64,000 nt of DNA, from assembly GCA_030386875.1 (NCBI GenBank), contig CM059567.1, forward strand, positions 79,849,130 to 79,913,129, read 5' to 3'. Source of the stretch: Morinoia aosen (lineage: Eukaryota; Arthropoda; Malacostraca; Amphipoda; Talitridae). Shown here piece by piece: positions 12,291 to 21,900 of this stretch; within the stretch, counting starts at the first letter, position 1; every line of letters begins with the position of its first letter. The translations under genes and the position numbers were made by a program. A model generated the notes under the pieces. It was not told where the DNA came from and did no database searches. It was given only the letters and a program-made list of their open reading frames with translations.

Positions 12291-12371
12291 CCTTTAGGAT
12301 TGACTAGATCAAATAGGGGGTAGGGTGACAGGGGGGGTTTCTAATTAAGGAGGGAGGGGTTTAATATAGCG

Positions 12372-13085
12372 AGCAAGGTAAATTCTATTTAGACAGACCA
12401 AAAGTTGGCAACGCTCGTGACGGCAACAATGGCAGCCAGTTCCCTATTGGTCTCAGGCGCCCGAAAACAGTAAATGTGGGCTGAGCGTGGGTATATAGGT
12501 TACCCCATGTGGCTAAGTACTTCTCCTTAACTACTTTTAACTACCTACTACTAAATCTACTCCTACTCTTTTCTGTATATTCCAATCTGTCTCCGCTCTA
12601 CTCTCACTGGCCACATGTCTGTTAATTAAGCATATATGTAGCTTAGAGATATCCAAGAGGTGAGTGGCTATTTACTCTATATATCCTCGTATGGCTTATC
12701 TACTTGTACACCTCGGATGGTTTGTCAATTAGTACTCCTCGTATGGAACATTTTTTTTAGGATGTCCTATATTAAGAAACTTTTAAAAGCCAATATGTTG
12801 GCATGTATCTCATGTGACAACTTGGAAATACACATTTTTTCTTTCTTTCTTTTCTTTTTTTCATTATTGATGTGTCAACAATATTGCTATCGATGTACCA
12901 TCGTGTCTACGGATGTGGATTGCATCACTATGTCTATGTGGTGTCTATTCTATGCTGTGTCAGTGTTATGTTAACACTGTGGTGAAGCCTAATGTGGGAT
13001 TGTAATGCTTTGGGGCATAGGCTATCACAAAATAAGTTACATTACTACTGTTACTACTAATATTCTCTCAGTCAGGATTTGATAT
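12372..13085 (+). repeat. Second LTR copy of the Gypsy family
   Basis: It matches the LTR at 2598-3610 from its start to its end but lacks about 460 bp internally and is interrupted by a 26-bp-array element at 12683-12860. It is either a solo LTR or a displaced 3' LTR of the element to the left. The intervening LINE fragment and unique DNA make the first reading simpler. Confidence 0.75.
12683..12860 (-). mobile_element. Short element with 26-bp array, copy C (about 2.4 units)
   Basis: Inverted relative to copies A and B and the shortest of the three. The insertion point is clear from the uninterrupted LTR at 2598: sequence resumes with TTCATTATTGATG on the right. It ends in a T/C-rich run, the complement of the A/G-rich start of the other copies. 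Confidence 0.75.
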
Positions 13086-14256
13086 CTGATAAATCATTGT
13101 CTTTAAAAATCCAAAGTTCTTTTCCCCCATCCTTCTATATTTCGCCCCAACATCCTGTAATGCCTTCTACATTCGGTTACACTTCATATTTATTCATGCT
13201 CCACATCCGCTTAAAACCCACATCTGGTCAATCGTTTTAATATAAGGCATCCCAACGACATTTGCAGCCTACTCAACCGCAGCTCCCTCCAGCAAAAGCA
13301 CTTTTATTAGTGTCCTGCTTCGAAGATTGCCTGGGTAAGTTATATTCGTGCATACTATTGAATTATGTGATTTGACAGAACTTGTAAATGTGTTCATAAG
13401 GATGTTGTGTAGATAAATGATGTTCATTGTCAACGAGCTAAATTTTCACATTGTAATTTTATGTTGACGGAAAATGTTCTTGTGTTAAATATCACCAAAT
13501 TAATCGCAATATTGCGTAATGAGATTTGAATGCATTTTGGAACAAGCATGTTCAAGAAGCGTTATCTATTTAGCTGAATGATGCTCAAGCTCGATATTTA
13601 CTTCAAGGTATCTAGTGAAACTCATAATTACGTTGAATTACGTTTTGTACTTGATTAACCTAAATCATCCATGTCCTAATTATGGACTCAGATAAGTCAG
13701 TTCATTTTACCTTTTGTTCCTTCGATTAGTTCATTCAACTGGTGAGCCGTTAGTCTCTGTATCAGTAGTATTGTTATCCTTCAAACGTATTGCTTATGTT
13801 CTAGCCAATCATTTACCCTAGTTTTAGAACTATTTTAAGTAGGAGGAGGAAAACGATTACCCCACACACATTACTAAACACTGAAATGTATTACACTACC
13901 TCCTTCTCCTACCCCATTTAGCCCCCTTTATCCATTCAGTGTTCCAGTTTAATTTGAAAGCTTCACATACGAGACCTTTCGTTTCTTCATAAAATACGTG
14001 CGGTACCACAGCATCCGTTCATCTTTAGCTGTGTCATCTGAAGCCTCATTACCGGAGACACCTTTATGGCCTGGTGTTGTATATTTAAATATGCATCGTT
14101 ATAATGTGGCACTGGTTTTGTGGGTAAGAGCTCCGGAAGCTGTTGTTACGCTCCTCCTTTACGAGCTCCGGAAGCTGTTATTACGCTCCTCCTTTACGAG
14201 CTCCGGAAGCTATTGTTACGCGCTCTTGCTTGACTTCCGGGCATTGCTAGTGTAAT
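13086..14256. other. No recognised gene
   Basis: AT-rich unique-looking sequence with short open frames only. The only structured part is the 35-bp minisatellite at 14128. Confidence 0.5.
14128..14232 (+). repeat. 35-bp minisatellite, 3 units
   Basis: Three head-to-tail units beginning GAGCTCCGGAAGCT start at 14128, 14163 and 14198, nearly identical to each other. Confidence 0.85.
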
Positions 14257-15039
14257 GGTGGGTTCACATTGACACTCTTTTCAACACACTGAGTGTCACT
14301 TCGACGGGCACATACACTGTTGCCGGGCTAGCAGGCGGGCAAAGTGAGGTTCACTTGGACATTCTCCCTAGCCATTCTTTGCTGCAGTCTGCCCGTCAAT
14401 CACTCCATCTTCAGTCCGTGTCTTGATGCGTGGAGGGAGTATATATGGAGGGAGCATAGTGGTCTGTGAAGAGGACCAGATTTTGAGTTTTCTCTTACGT
14501 CTGAAGTAACCAATAGCAGTCTCGCTAGTGTGACGTCAGCACGGAAGTCAGTAACCTACTGACTACGGTGGAGTGCGCACACGCTCGCTGAATACTCTTC
14601 TAGCTGTTGAGTTAATTGCACAATCGTTAATCATTAATTTGGGATTCTTAGATTCCGAAAGAATGTTTCCTCACTTGAGGACTCTTAATAATATCAAAAT
14701 TACTAGCAAAGATAAATTAAGAGTTGAAAACTCTAAAGATTACAGGCCCGTGAATATAAAAAAATACAGAGCGATTTGCACGAACACCTCACTCGTTAAG
14801 TTGTTGCGGGGTACTAATCTTGCCTTGGAAAATAGGAGACAGAGTTGTAGAGGAGGTGGGAGGAGCAAACTTCAGCCAAGCGTCTGTGGTTGGCTCACGT
14901 GTGGGGCCTTGGGTATGCCCCAGGCTCTCAACTTTTGCAACCAATTTGAATCCGATTGAAAGCCGCTATGCTCTCTCCAGTAATTCTAGCTCCATGTCTT
15001 GATGTGGTGGAGAGTGGTTGATGAGCCGTAGCCTGCAGC

Positions 15040-15432
15040 ATGTCATCAGAATACGTTTGGGCACGCCCAGGTATTGAGAGACTCATAGAGCTCTACCGCA
15101 ACCACGAATGTTTGTGGCGAATCTCGAGTAAAACGTACAAAAACAGGAACATTAAAGAGAGAGCCATCGATGACATACGAAACAAATTATTAGAACTTCA
15201 ACCGGGAATTGATGGCGACAAAATTAAAAATAAAATTCAAACAATTAGGAACCAGCATCGCAGGGAGAGAAATAAAGTGAAAATGTCGAAGAAATCTTGG
15301 TCAGGCGCTGAGGACATCTACGTGCCATCACTTTGGTGTTACCATCTATTGAAATTTCTGGACGAAATAGAAGAAAAAAGGTCATCTGCTTCTTCTTTGG
15401 ATAACACTGAACAAGTAAGTAATAAGTTATGA
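15040..15432 (+). CDS. MADF-domain protein of a PIF/Harbinger element
   Basis: A short protein of the MADF (Myb/SANT-like) type. ERLIELYRNHECLWRISSKTYKNRN at residues about 9-33 gives the hallmark helix with its conserved tryptophan. The section KLLELQPGIDGDKIKNKIQTIRNQHRRERNK covers helices 2 and 3, with a basic end and then the WYHL-like LWCYHLLKFL. PIF elements use such a protein to bind transposon ends and assist the transposase in the nucleus. The start is an ATG. At the 3' end the sequence CAAGTAAGTAATAAG could be a splice donor, so the last residues of the open frame may be intronic. The domain is undamaged. Confidence 0.75.
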   Translation: MSSEYVWARPGIERLIELYRNHECLWRISSKTYKNRNIKERAIDDIRNKLLELQPGIDGDKIKNKIQTIRNQHRRERNKVKMSKKSWSGAEDIYVPSLWCYHLLKFLDEIEEKRSSASSLDNTEQVSNKL

Positions 15433-16029
15433 GTACGTATTTCGTTTTATATATTCTCACGTGCATCTTTCTATAGCATGTACAGCAATTTCATTCGTTT
15501 TCACTTTCTGAGCTATTTTCGGTTAGATTGCGTCATTGAATGTGCAAGAAATAACATTTCTTCGCGTATATAACTTTAGCACAAAAACTTTATGAACAAA
15601 TCAAGTACAATGCTGTTTTTACTCTTTGTGTATCACGTCCAAATTTCTATTATGTTATAAGTTAAAACTTTTATATCTTACCTGAAGCGATAAGGACTAT
15701 AAAAGAAGTCATAGCGCGAGCGAAGCAAGTGATCCAAACAAAACACTGTCCAAGCCACAGCCTGCCAAGAGAAAACGGCACTAGCTGCAAAATGGCTAGT
15801 TTATAGTACATACTTCAAAAAACGATAGTTCAAGAGCTATTCATTGAACATCAATCACAATACGTGCATTTTCTTTCCGGCGCACTGTGTCATCATTTCC
15901 TGTTGTTGAATGCATCCTGTTGTCCCCACCTCTTCCCTTAGATTTAGACAATGGTATTAATAACAAGAATCACATAAACATAATCCATTTATTGATTTAA
16001 TGAATTACAAAGGATTACATCTACTTATA

Positions 16030-16172
16030 GATGGTCTCAACGATTTTCTTGCCATGGAATTGATCCCTCTCCGATGAAGTATTCTGTAAAAAGTTTTCTA
16101 ATTTCTTTAGCGTCAGTGTCCTGCCTTCCTCGCCTCCACTCCAAATAAAAGCGACCTCCACAGGAATCATTT
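16030..16172 (-). pseudogene. PIF transposase C-terminal end
   Basis: The reverse-strand reading gives AKEIRKLFTEYFIGEGSIPWQ followed shortly by a stop. This is the characteristic end (YF...G.vpWQ) of ALP1/PIF-type DDE transposases. Downstream on the same strand, the complement of 15960-16020 holds an AATAAA polyadenylation signal. The catalytic part is absent: similarity ends at 16172, where a forward-strand piece of the transposase N-terminus begins. Confidence 0.65.
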
Positions 16173-16175
16173 ACT

Positions 16176-16406
16176 ATGGAGGATTTCGTGAGTATGGTCC
16201 TATTGCTCGACGGCAAGAAGCAGGCACGGAAACACTGGGTCCATCCCACCACTATGAGGAGAGATCGCCATGGAGATTACCACTATCTCTTCAAAGCCCT
16301 GAGGAGAGATGAACTGCAATTCTTCGAGTATTTACGGATGAAACCGGTAACTTTAGATATATTACTATCCCTTATAGAAGGGAAAACTTCCAACGAGATA
16401 AGATAA
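16176..16406 (+). pseudogene. PIF transposase N-terminal fragment, inverted
   Basis: It encodes MEDFVSMVLLLDGKK, then HWVHPTTMRRDRHGDYHYLFKALRRD and FFEYLRMKPVTLDILLSLIEGK. This is the N-terminal segment of a PIF/Harbinger transposase before the DDE core. It is nearly the same as the reverse-strand segment at 45336-45565, and both stop just after SNEIR at the same point. It lies back to back with the C-terminal piece of the same kind of protein, so an inversion with loss of the middle seems to have occurred. It is not a functional transposase. Confidence 0.75.
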
Positions 16407-16639
16407 ATTTACTATTCTTTTGAACAATTTAAACAATTTATTTACCACAGGAGATACAGAGGTAGAATGTTTCTTAAGTTCAATACAATGGTCAAATATG
16501 AATATAGCTACCTGTGGGCCCGAATAAGTTCAGCGACTTCTGGGGCATCCTACCATCAACGTTATTCCAAGGTGTACAATGATGTATAACCTAAATCACT
16601 TAACCTAGTTTCGCTTTAGACTAACCAGTGAGATAATTT

Positions 16640-18205
16640 ACTCGATATCAGATATTTCATATTACGATATAGGTCATATGGACTATATTTAACAGTATAT
16701 TCGATAAACGATTTAACAGTAGACTGAAGATCGGCGATATTACCCATGGCAAATTACATTATTGAAAACATTCATGCAGGAGACAAGATTTGACTTGGTG
16801 ATCTTACACGACTAGTATTCCGATAGGATGTGAGACTCAAGATTTCTTTTGAATACCTTGTAAGAATTACTATCAGGGATCTCCGCAGGTATTGAGTTCC
16901 AAGTTTTAGTTCCAACGAAGAGGATACTGTGTTGCGACCGGGCCTTTGAATAATAAGGAAGCAAGAATTTACTTCTATTTCGGGTTAAATTGTCGTGATG
17001 ACCAGTTTTCGCAGTTAAGAATTGTTTTAGGCTGTTGTTGCCATCATTTGTTAATGTTTTGTATATGAAATTGCAAATGGAGATTTTGTAGAGTTTCGAA
17101 AGTTTAAGTATTTGTAAATTTTTGAATGAATCATTTGTGTGAGCATTATATTGTAGATTCTTCACCGCTCTAATGGCTCTATTTGGAAGAGTGAAAATTA
17201 TATTGGTTTCATTTTTATCAGTTCCGTTCCATGCGTCTATTCCGTATTGCAAGTATGGTGATATGAGCGTTCGGTAGAACATTCGTATAGCTGTTTCAGG
17301 CAGGTAATTTTTAACTTTATTCAGGATTCCGATGGGTTTTGATAATTTAGAATTAATATGAGCGATGTGCTCTTTAAAGGTCAGATGTTTATCTATTATG
17401 ATGCCCAGAAACTTGCATGAGTTGGTTTCTTCGATTTCACCTTCGCCAATTTTTATGCGCGGAAGAGATATATTTTTCTTGTGTTATCGATGTTTAGGCT
17501 TATTTTATTTGCTTTAAGCCATAGTAAAACCTTATGGAGTTCATTAATTATACTCTCCGCAATCATAGCGTGTTTTGGTTCGGAAGGACCGCAAAGAGTT
17601 CGGCAAAAAGTATGAATTTGAAAAATGATGTAAGTTTGATAATATCATTTATAAATATCAGAAATAGGAGAGGCTTAAGGACAGATCCTTGTGGAACTCC
17701 ATGGCTAATTGTCTGTGGGTCTGATTTTGAGTCGTCAATGACAACGTATTGCTTCCGATTTGTTAGGTATGATTTGAACAAATCATGGGCAATTCCTAGA
17801 ATGCCATACCAGTGTAGTTTCGAGAGTAATATGTTATGGTCCACACAATCGAATGCTTTTCGAAAGTCAAGAAATACGGAGAAAAAAAGCTTTCCTTCAT
17901 CTATATTGGAGTAAAGGTACTGCAAATGATTTATACAGCTTGTGTCGTTGATTTTTTAGAAGGAAAACCGTATTGTCTGTCGTAGAGAAAAGATTTTTGT
18001 TCAAAATACGAATACACTTTTTTATTCACAATTTTTTCAAATATTTTGTTAATAATTGGCAGTACAGAGACAGGTTTATAAGTATTAATGTAATTTTTAT
18101 CACCATTTTTAAAAATAGGGGTCACTCTGGCAGTTTTGAGAGAGTTGGGGAAGATACCTTGAGAAAGTGAATGGTTGATGTGAATGTATGGTGATATGAG
18201 CGTTC
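16640..18205 (-). mobile_element. LINE (CR1/L2-like) reverse transcriptase copy
   Basis: On the reverse strand the RT appears in order: [43 protein letters not shown], then [22 protein letters not shown], and the C-terminal region RTLISPYLQYGIDAWNG to the end of the frame near 16812. The YADD box region reads [10 protein letters not shown] and so is mutated, and the frame shifts at least twice. The copy lacks the endonuclease (5' truncation). Its 5' edge near 18186-18205 repeats 20 bp found inside the element at about 17253-17272. A similar upstream RT segment occurs at 26510. Confidence 0.8.
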
Positions 18206-19251
18206 AGACGTGTGGTCTGTCACCGTGAACGCACGCTCCATGCCACCGGAGCTAAATTGTTTCAGAATGTGAGGGAAGGAAAACTCCACGAAGTACGAAA
18301 TTAGAACTGAGTGTCCGTGAATGTGCCGTCTACCTAACTAAATGGTAAAAGTGAACTTTCTGTGTTTCGGTGATTCAATTATGATCATTTTAACAAGTAG
18401 ATCAGACCGGCGAGATGTGAAAACTCTGTATAGCCCTCGCAGTGCCGGTGAGGAACAGCGCGGACATGCTCACCCCTACCCCCTCCATCCCCCCTCCATC
18501 TCCGCTCCATCCCTTCAAAACACCCCAACTCTTAACGTGAAAGAACAAGTGCCGTTATCTCCAGAAACAAAATGGAAAGTGTGCTCTGTCAAACTCGCAT
18601 CTTTTGGAAAATAATGGTGACCATTTTTTTGTGAACTACTTTTTGTTACAATAGAGCATGAATGTTGAAAATTTCTAATGTACTCATTCAATTTCTGATT
18701 AAAAAAAAAATTAGCTTACCTTATTATCATGTTCTTTTGATGGACAATTTTGGTTAACTATTGACGTTATATGTGAGAAGGAGAAAAAACTTCTTCTTCT
18801 TTGAAGGAACTTTTAAATATAAAAATTAAATAAACTTGATCCAGCAACTTCGGAAATAATTTACCATGTTAAACATAGTAAGCCTGTGTTCACAGACAGA
18901 GCATAATTCCACAATGTGAAGTAAATTTGAACAATACGACGTTTCTCGAATAGTTCACCAAAGCAATCTTCTGATGGAAAAGTTGAAGTTCTTTTTTTTC
19001 TTCTCCCTTTTCTTCCCCAAGCAGGACAGCAAGCAACGCTGCTCTGCTCTGCCGACCGCAAGCATCCTGCCCCCTCCTCCCGCTCACACTCTGTCCTCCT
19101 CTGGCTTACACCCCAAGCCCCCCCCCCCCCCCCTTCCTTTCCTACTGGCAGTCTCTCTTTATCTACCTTTAAAAGGCGAGGTCTTCTACTTTAACCCAAT
19201 GAACAAAATTTAATTTTTTTTTTTTTTTTCTTCCTTTCTATCAACGTCACA
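18206..19251 (+). other. Probable PIF right end and LINE 5' leader
   Basis: The first 30 bases resemble an inverted PIF terminus. The rest leads to the LINE ORF1 start. It contains a C-rich segment ending in a run of about 16-18 C near 19118, a T run at 19214-19229, and an open frame at 18342-18614 with no domain. Where the LINE begins is not visible. Confidence 0.4.
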
Positions 19252-21900
19252 ATGTATCAATATAGAACTCGTTCAACTACTCGGAAGGTTGCCCAATCTG
19301 AAAAAACAACATCCTCCAGTACAGCTTCGTACGAAAAGCTCAGTAAAAAGCGCAAAGCATCAGCCATAAAGCGGAAAGGCAGACCTAATAAATCCGCCCC
19401 TGTAAATCCATCAGCTCAAGGTCCTCAAACACTCAAAACGAAAAATGCTTCTCGGACGTTCGTGAAGTCTGGTATCAGCAAGTGTTTCTCAGCCCCTGAA
19501 GCATCACTAATGACTGCAAAATCTGAGTCATCTGACACGGGCGAAAATCTCTCAGGCGCTGCTTGTAATAATTCAGCTCCCAGTAATAATTCATCTTCTC
19601 AAGTTCTGAAACCTGCTACTGGCACACCCGAAGCGAGTTCAAGAAATTACGTACAAGCAACACTCGACTCGCAACCCCACGCTTTGGACTGTGTCCGAGA
19701 AGACTCATCGTCCACAAAGCCGAGATTCTTCAGTAAAGAAGATACCGCGTCACTGGCGGAATCTGCCACAGCACTGAGAGCTCCTTCGTCTCGCCAAAAC
19801 GGTTGCGTCATGGCGACGTCGCCCCTGCCCTGCGTCACTGAGAAGGCTCAAAATCGTTCACCGCCGGCGGAAACACCAACGTCATCGTTAGAACGCGATA
19901 AAATTTTGGAAAGTAAAAGGGGTAATTTTAATTATAATTTTAACGATAAATTGTGTGTAGACCTTTCAGGTGGCGAAGTTATGTTTGAAAATGCATACGA
20001 AGCAGCTAATACTGGCAGTAAAATACCTCAGAGCGTAAACTGCGAGGATAACGTAAGATTTTCAGTGGAGAACAATACAAACGGACCTGTTACCGCTTTT
20101 GAGGGGTACTTACATCCTCTCCAAATGACCAGTTCTCAAACTATTCACGAAATAAATAACACGCTGTCTCTTACAGCTGCATTTCTCAATAAAGCTTTGA
20201 GACAAAATCGTCCCCCAAGCCCAGCGTCGATTTCTTCCACTGTATCAAATATTCAAGTGATTACAGAACAGCTTTTTGCTTTAAATTATCGTATCAGCGC
20301 TCATGATTTTACGCCGGTGGTAGCTGTGAGTAACCATCCTTATGCGAAACCCCCTTTAGACACTTTTCTCGTTGGAGACAATAGTCTCACAAAAATCAAC
20401 AGAGATGACATTGATAGTGCATGCAAAATTCAAACCATAACTTCGGAACGTCTCAATGATCTCTATGGTGAGATTGAACGCGCACCTCCTTTCAGGAACT
20501 ATATAATTAGTTTCAAAGGTTTGAGCCTCTCGTCCCAAAATCTCACCAAGTTAAAAAATCTGATCATGACAAAGAATCTTCTTTCTCGTATTTATGTGGT
20601 GAGTGCCTGCAGTGGGCAGCAATTGTACATGGCATCGAGCCTGTGCAGAAAAATAGGTCTTAAACTGATCCCGCTGCGAGCAAATGTAAAAACCGTTACT
20701 GTTAATGAAGCTTACAACAACGTCCGCACTTGGCCTGTTACGCGAGAAGACACGCATCATTTTCTTCAACAAATCGCTCTAAGATCACCTTTGAGACTAA
20801 CTTCACATTTTATCTCCTGTGTCAGAAACTCCCATGACCTGAATGAAGAAATTGAATACTCTAATGATGATGCAAAACAGCAAAATGAGTTGAATGATTG
20901 TTCTAAGTTGACCGCCTTTCCACGTGAAACCCTCGGGAGCATAAACCGATGTTTGCCTTCATATAAGAAACCCTCTCCCCCCCTCTCCTCCCCATGTTTG
21001 CCCTCATATAACAAGCCCTCTCCTGCATCTGCCACAGACAATTGCGGAGTGCCTACAAAAAATAGGTTTTCATTGCTATACAATGCTGATGCAGGGGATG
21101 AAAAGCCCCTCTTAGACACGAGTATAAACCAACATCCAATCACATACTCGGAAGCAGTGAAATCAACAGGAAGAGAGAAATCGCTGCAAAATTGCAGTCG
21201 ACAATCAATGGAAAACCCACAACCCAACTGTGTTCACAATCATCGCCAGAAAAATGGAATTGAAACGAGCATTTCTCAGTTCTATGCAAATCCCCATACA
21301 AGAATTCACCACAGCCCGCCCTTTCAGAGCCAGAAAAACGTAATTTCCCCGCACCTCTCAAAACCTCTTAATGACGTAAAAAGTACGCAAAAAAACGTCT
21401 CCAGCCCTATTTGTGAACGCATGAATTCCACAATGGAGGAATTGAAACGATCATGGAACATAAAACTGATTCCCACCAAAGCCGATGGACACTGCCTCCT
21501 CCATGCAGTAGCTCATCTACTTACAAAACAACCGGCATCAAATTGGAATTACAATTCCCTAAAGGCTGCAATCAAAACAGAGAGTAAAGCAAACTATAGC
21601 ACATATGCTAAGTTTTTCGACAAGAACAGTGGCGACATGCAAAACCTCATAGATAAATACATTGACGACAAACATTTTGATCAAGCTGTTGTAGACCTTA
21701 TACCACTAATCATTTCAAATGTGACACGCCAACAACTTCTCGTCCTGGATGAAAAAGACCATTGTGTTTTGAAAATACCAGTTAATCCCTTTTCAGAGTT
21801 ATCAAATAATAACCCTCCACTACTGCTCCATCGTAAAAGCGATCACTACAGTGCTCTTGTCACACAAGGCAAAAATCAGACCGGGATCACCCCATCTTGA
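19252..21900 (+). CDS. LINE ORF1 protein with C-terminal OTU-like cysteine protease domain
   Basis: 882 residues from an ATG placed after a T-rich tract. Residues 1-60 are basic (KKRKASAIKRKGRPNK, likely RNA or nuclear binding). Residues 60-280 are Ser/Pro/Thr-rich. Residues about 285-530 form a conserved block also present in the copy at 30276. It includes FLVGDNSLTKIN near 372, faintly like the first block of the SGNH esterases found in other CR1 ORF1s, but without the serine. Residues 725-880 resemble an OTU deubiquitinase: KADGHCLLHAV carries Asp745 and Cys748, and SDHYSALV carries His865, the expected catalytic set. A role in cleaving ubiquitin or processing its own protein is inference. 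The frame ends in TGA, directly followed in phase by ORF2. Confidence 0.8.
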   Translation: MYQYRTRSTTRKVAQSEKTTSSSTASYEKLSKKRKASAIKRKGRPNKSAPVNPSAQGPQTLKTKNASRTFVKSGISKCFSAPEASLMTAKSESSDTGENLSGAACNNSAPSNNSSSQVLKPATGTPEASSRNYVQATLDSQPHALDCVREDSSSTKPRFFSKEDTASLAESATALRAPSSRQNGCVMATSPLPCVTEKAQNRSPPAETPTSSLERDKILESKRGNFNYNFNDKLCVDLSGGEVMFENAYEAANTGSKIPQSVNCEDNVRFSVENNTNGPVTAFEGYLHPLQMTSSQTIHEINNTLSLTAAFLNKALRQNRPPSPASISSTVSNIQVITEQLFALNYRISAHDFTPVVAVSNHPYAKPPLDTFLVGDNSLTKINRDDIDSACKIQTITSERLNDLYGEIERAPPFRNYIISFKGLSLSSQNLTKLKNLIMTKNLLSRIYVVSACSGQQLYMASSLCRKIGLKLIPLRANVKTVTVNEAYNNVRTWPVTREDTHHFLQQIALRSPLRLTSHFISCVRNSHDLNEEIEYSNDDAKQQNELNDCSKLTAFPRETLGSINRCLPSYKKPSPPLSSPCLPSYNKPSPASATDNCGVPTKNRFSLLYNADAGDEKPLLDTSINQHPITYSEAVKSTGREKSLQNCSRQSMENPQPNCVHNHRQKNGIETSISQFYANPHTRIHHSPPFQSQKNVISPHLSKPLNDVKSTQKNVSSPICERMNSTMEELKRSWNIKLIPTKADGHCLLHAVAHLLTKQPASNWNYNSLKAAIKTESKANYSTYAKFFDKNSGDMQNLIDKYIDDKHFDQAVVDLIPLIISNVTRQQLLVLDEKDHCVLKIPVNPFSELSNNNPPLLLHRKSDHYSALVTQGKNQTGITPS

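Larger units (their letters stand above)
14257..16172 (+). mobile_element. PIF/Harbinger transposon, left part
   Basis: It starts GGTGGGTTCAC, like the GGGTGCGTTCACAC terminus of the clear PIF derivative at 44416. It contains the two genes typical of PIF elements: a MADF/Myb-like DNA-binding protein on the forward strand (15040-15432) and the end of the transposase on the reverse strand (16030-16172), facing each other. The transposase middle is missing. A possible right terminus, the complement of GTGCGTTCACGGTGACAG, lies at 18206-18232 beyond a LINE, but no target duplication is clear, so the right limit is unsure. Confidence 0.65.

Noticed and set aside
21898-21900. TGA as a selenocysteine codon
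   Set aside because: No reason to expect selenocysteine in a LINE linker, and no SECIS-like element was noticed. Ordinary read-through or mutation is simpler.
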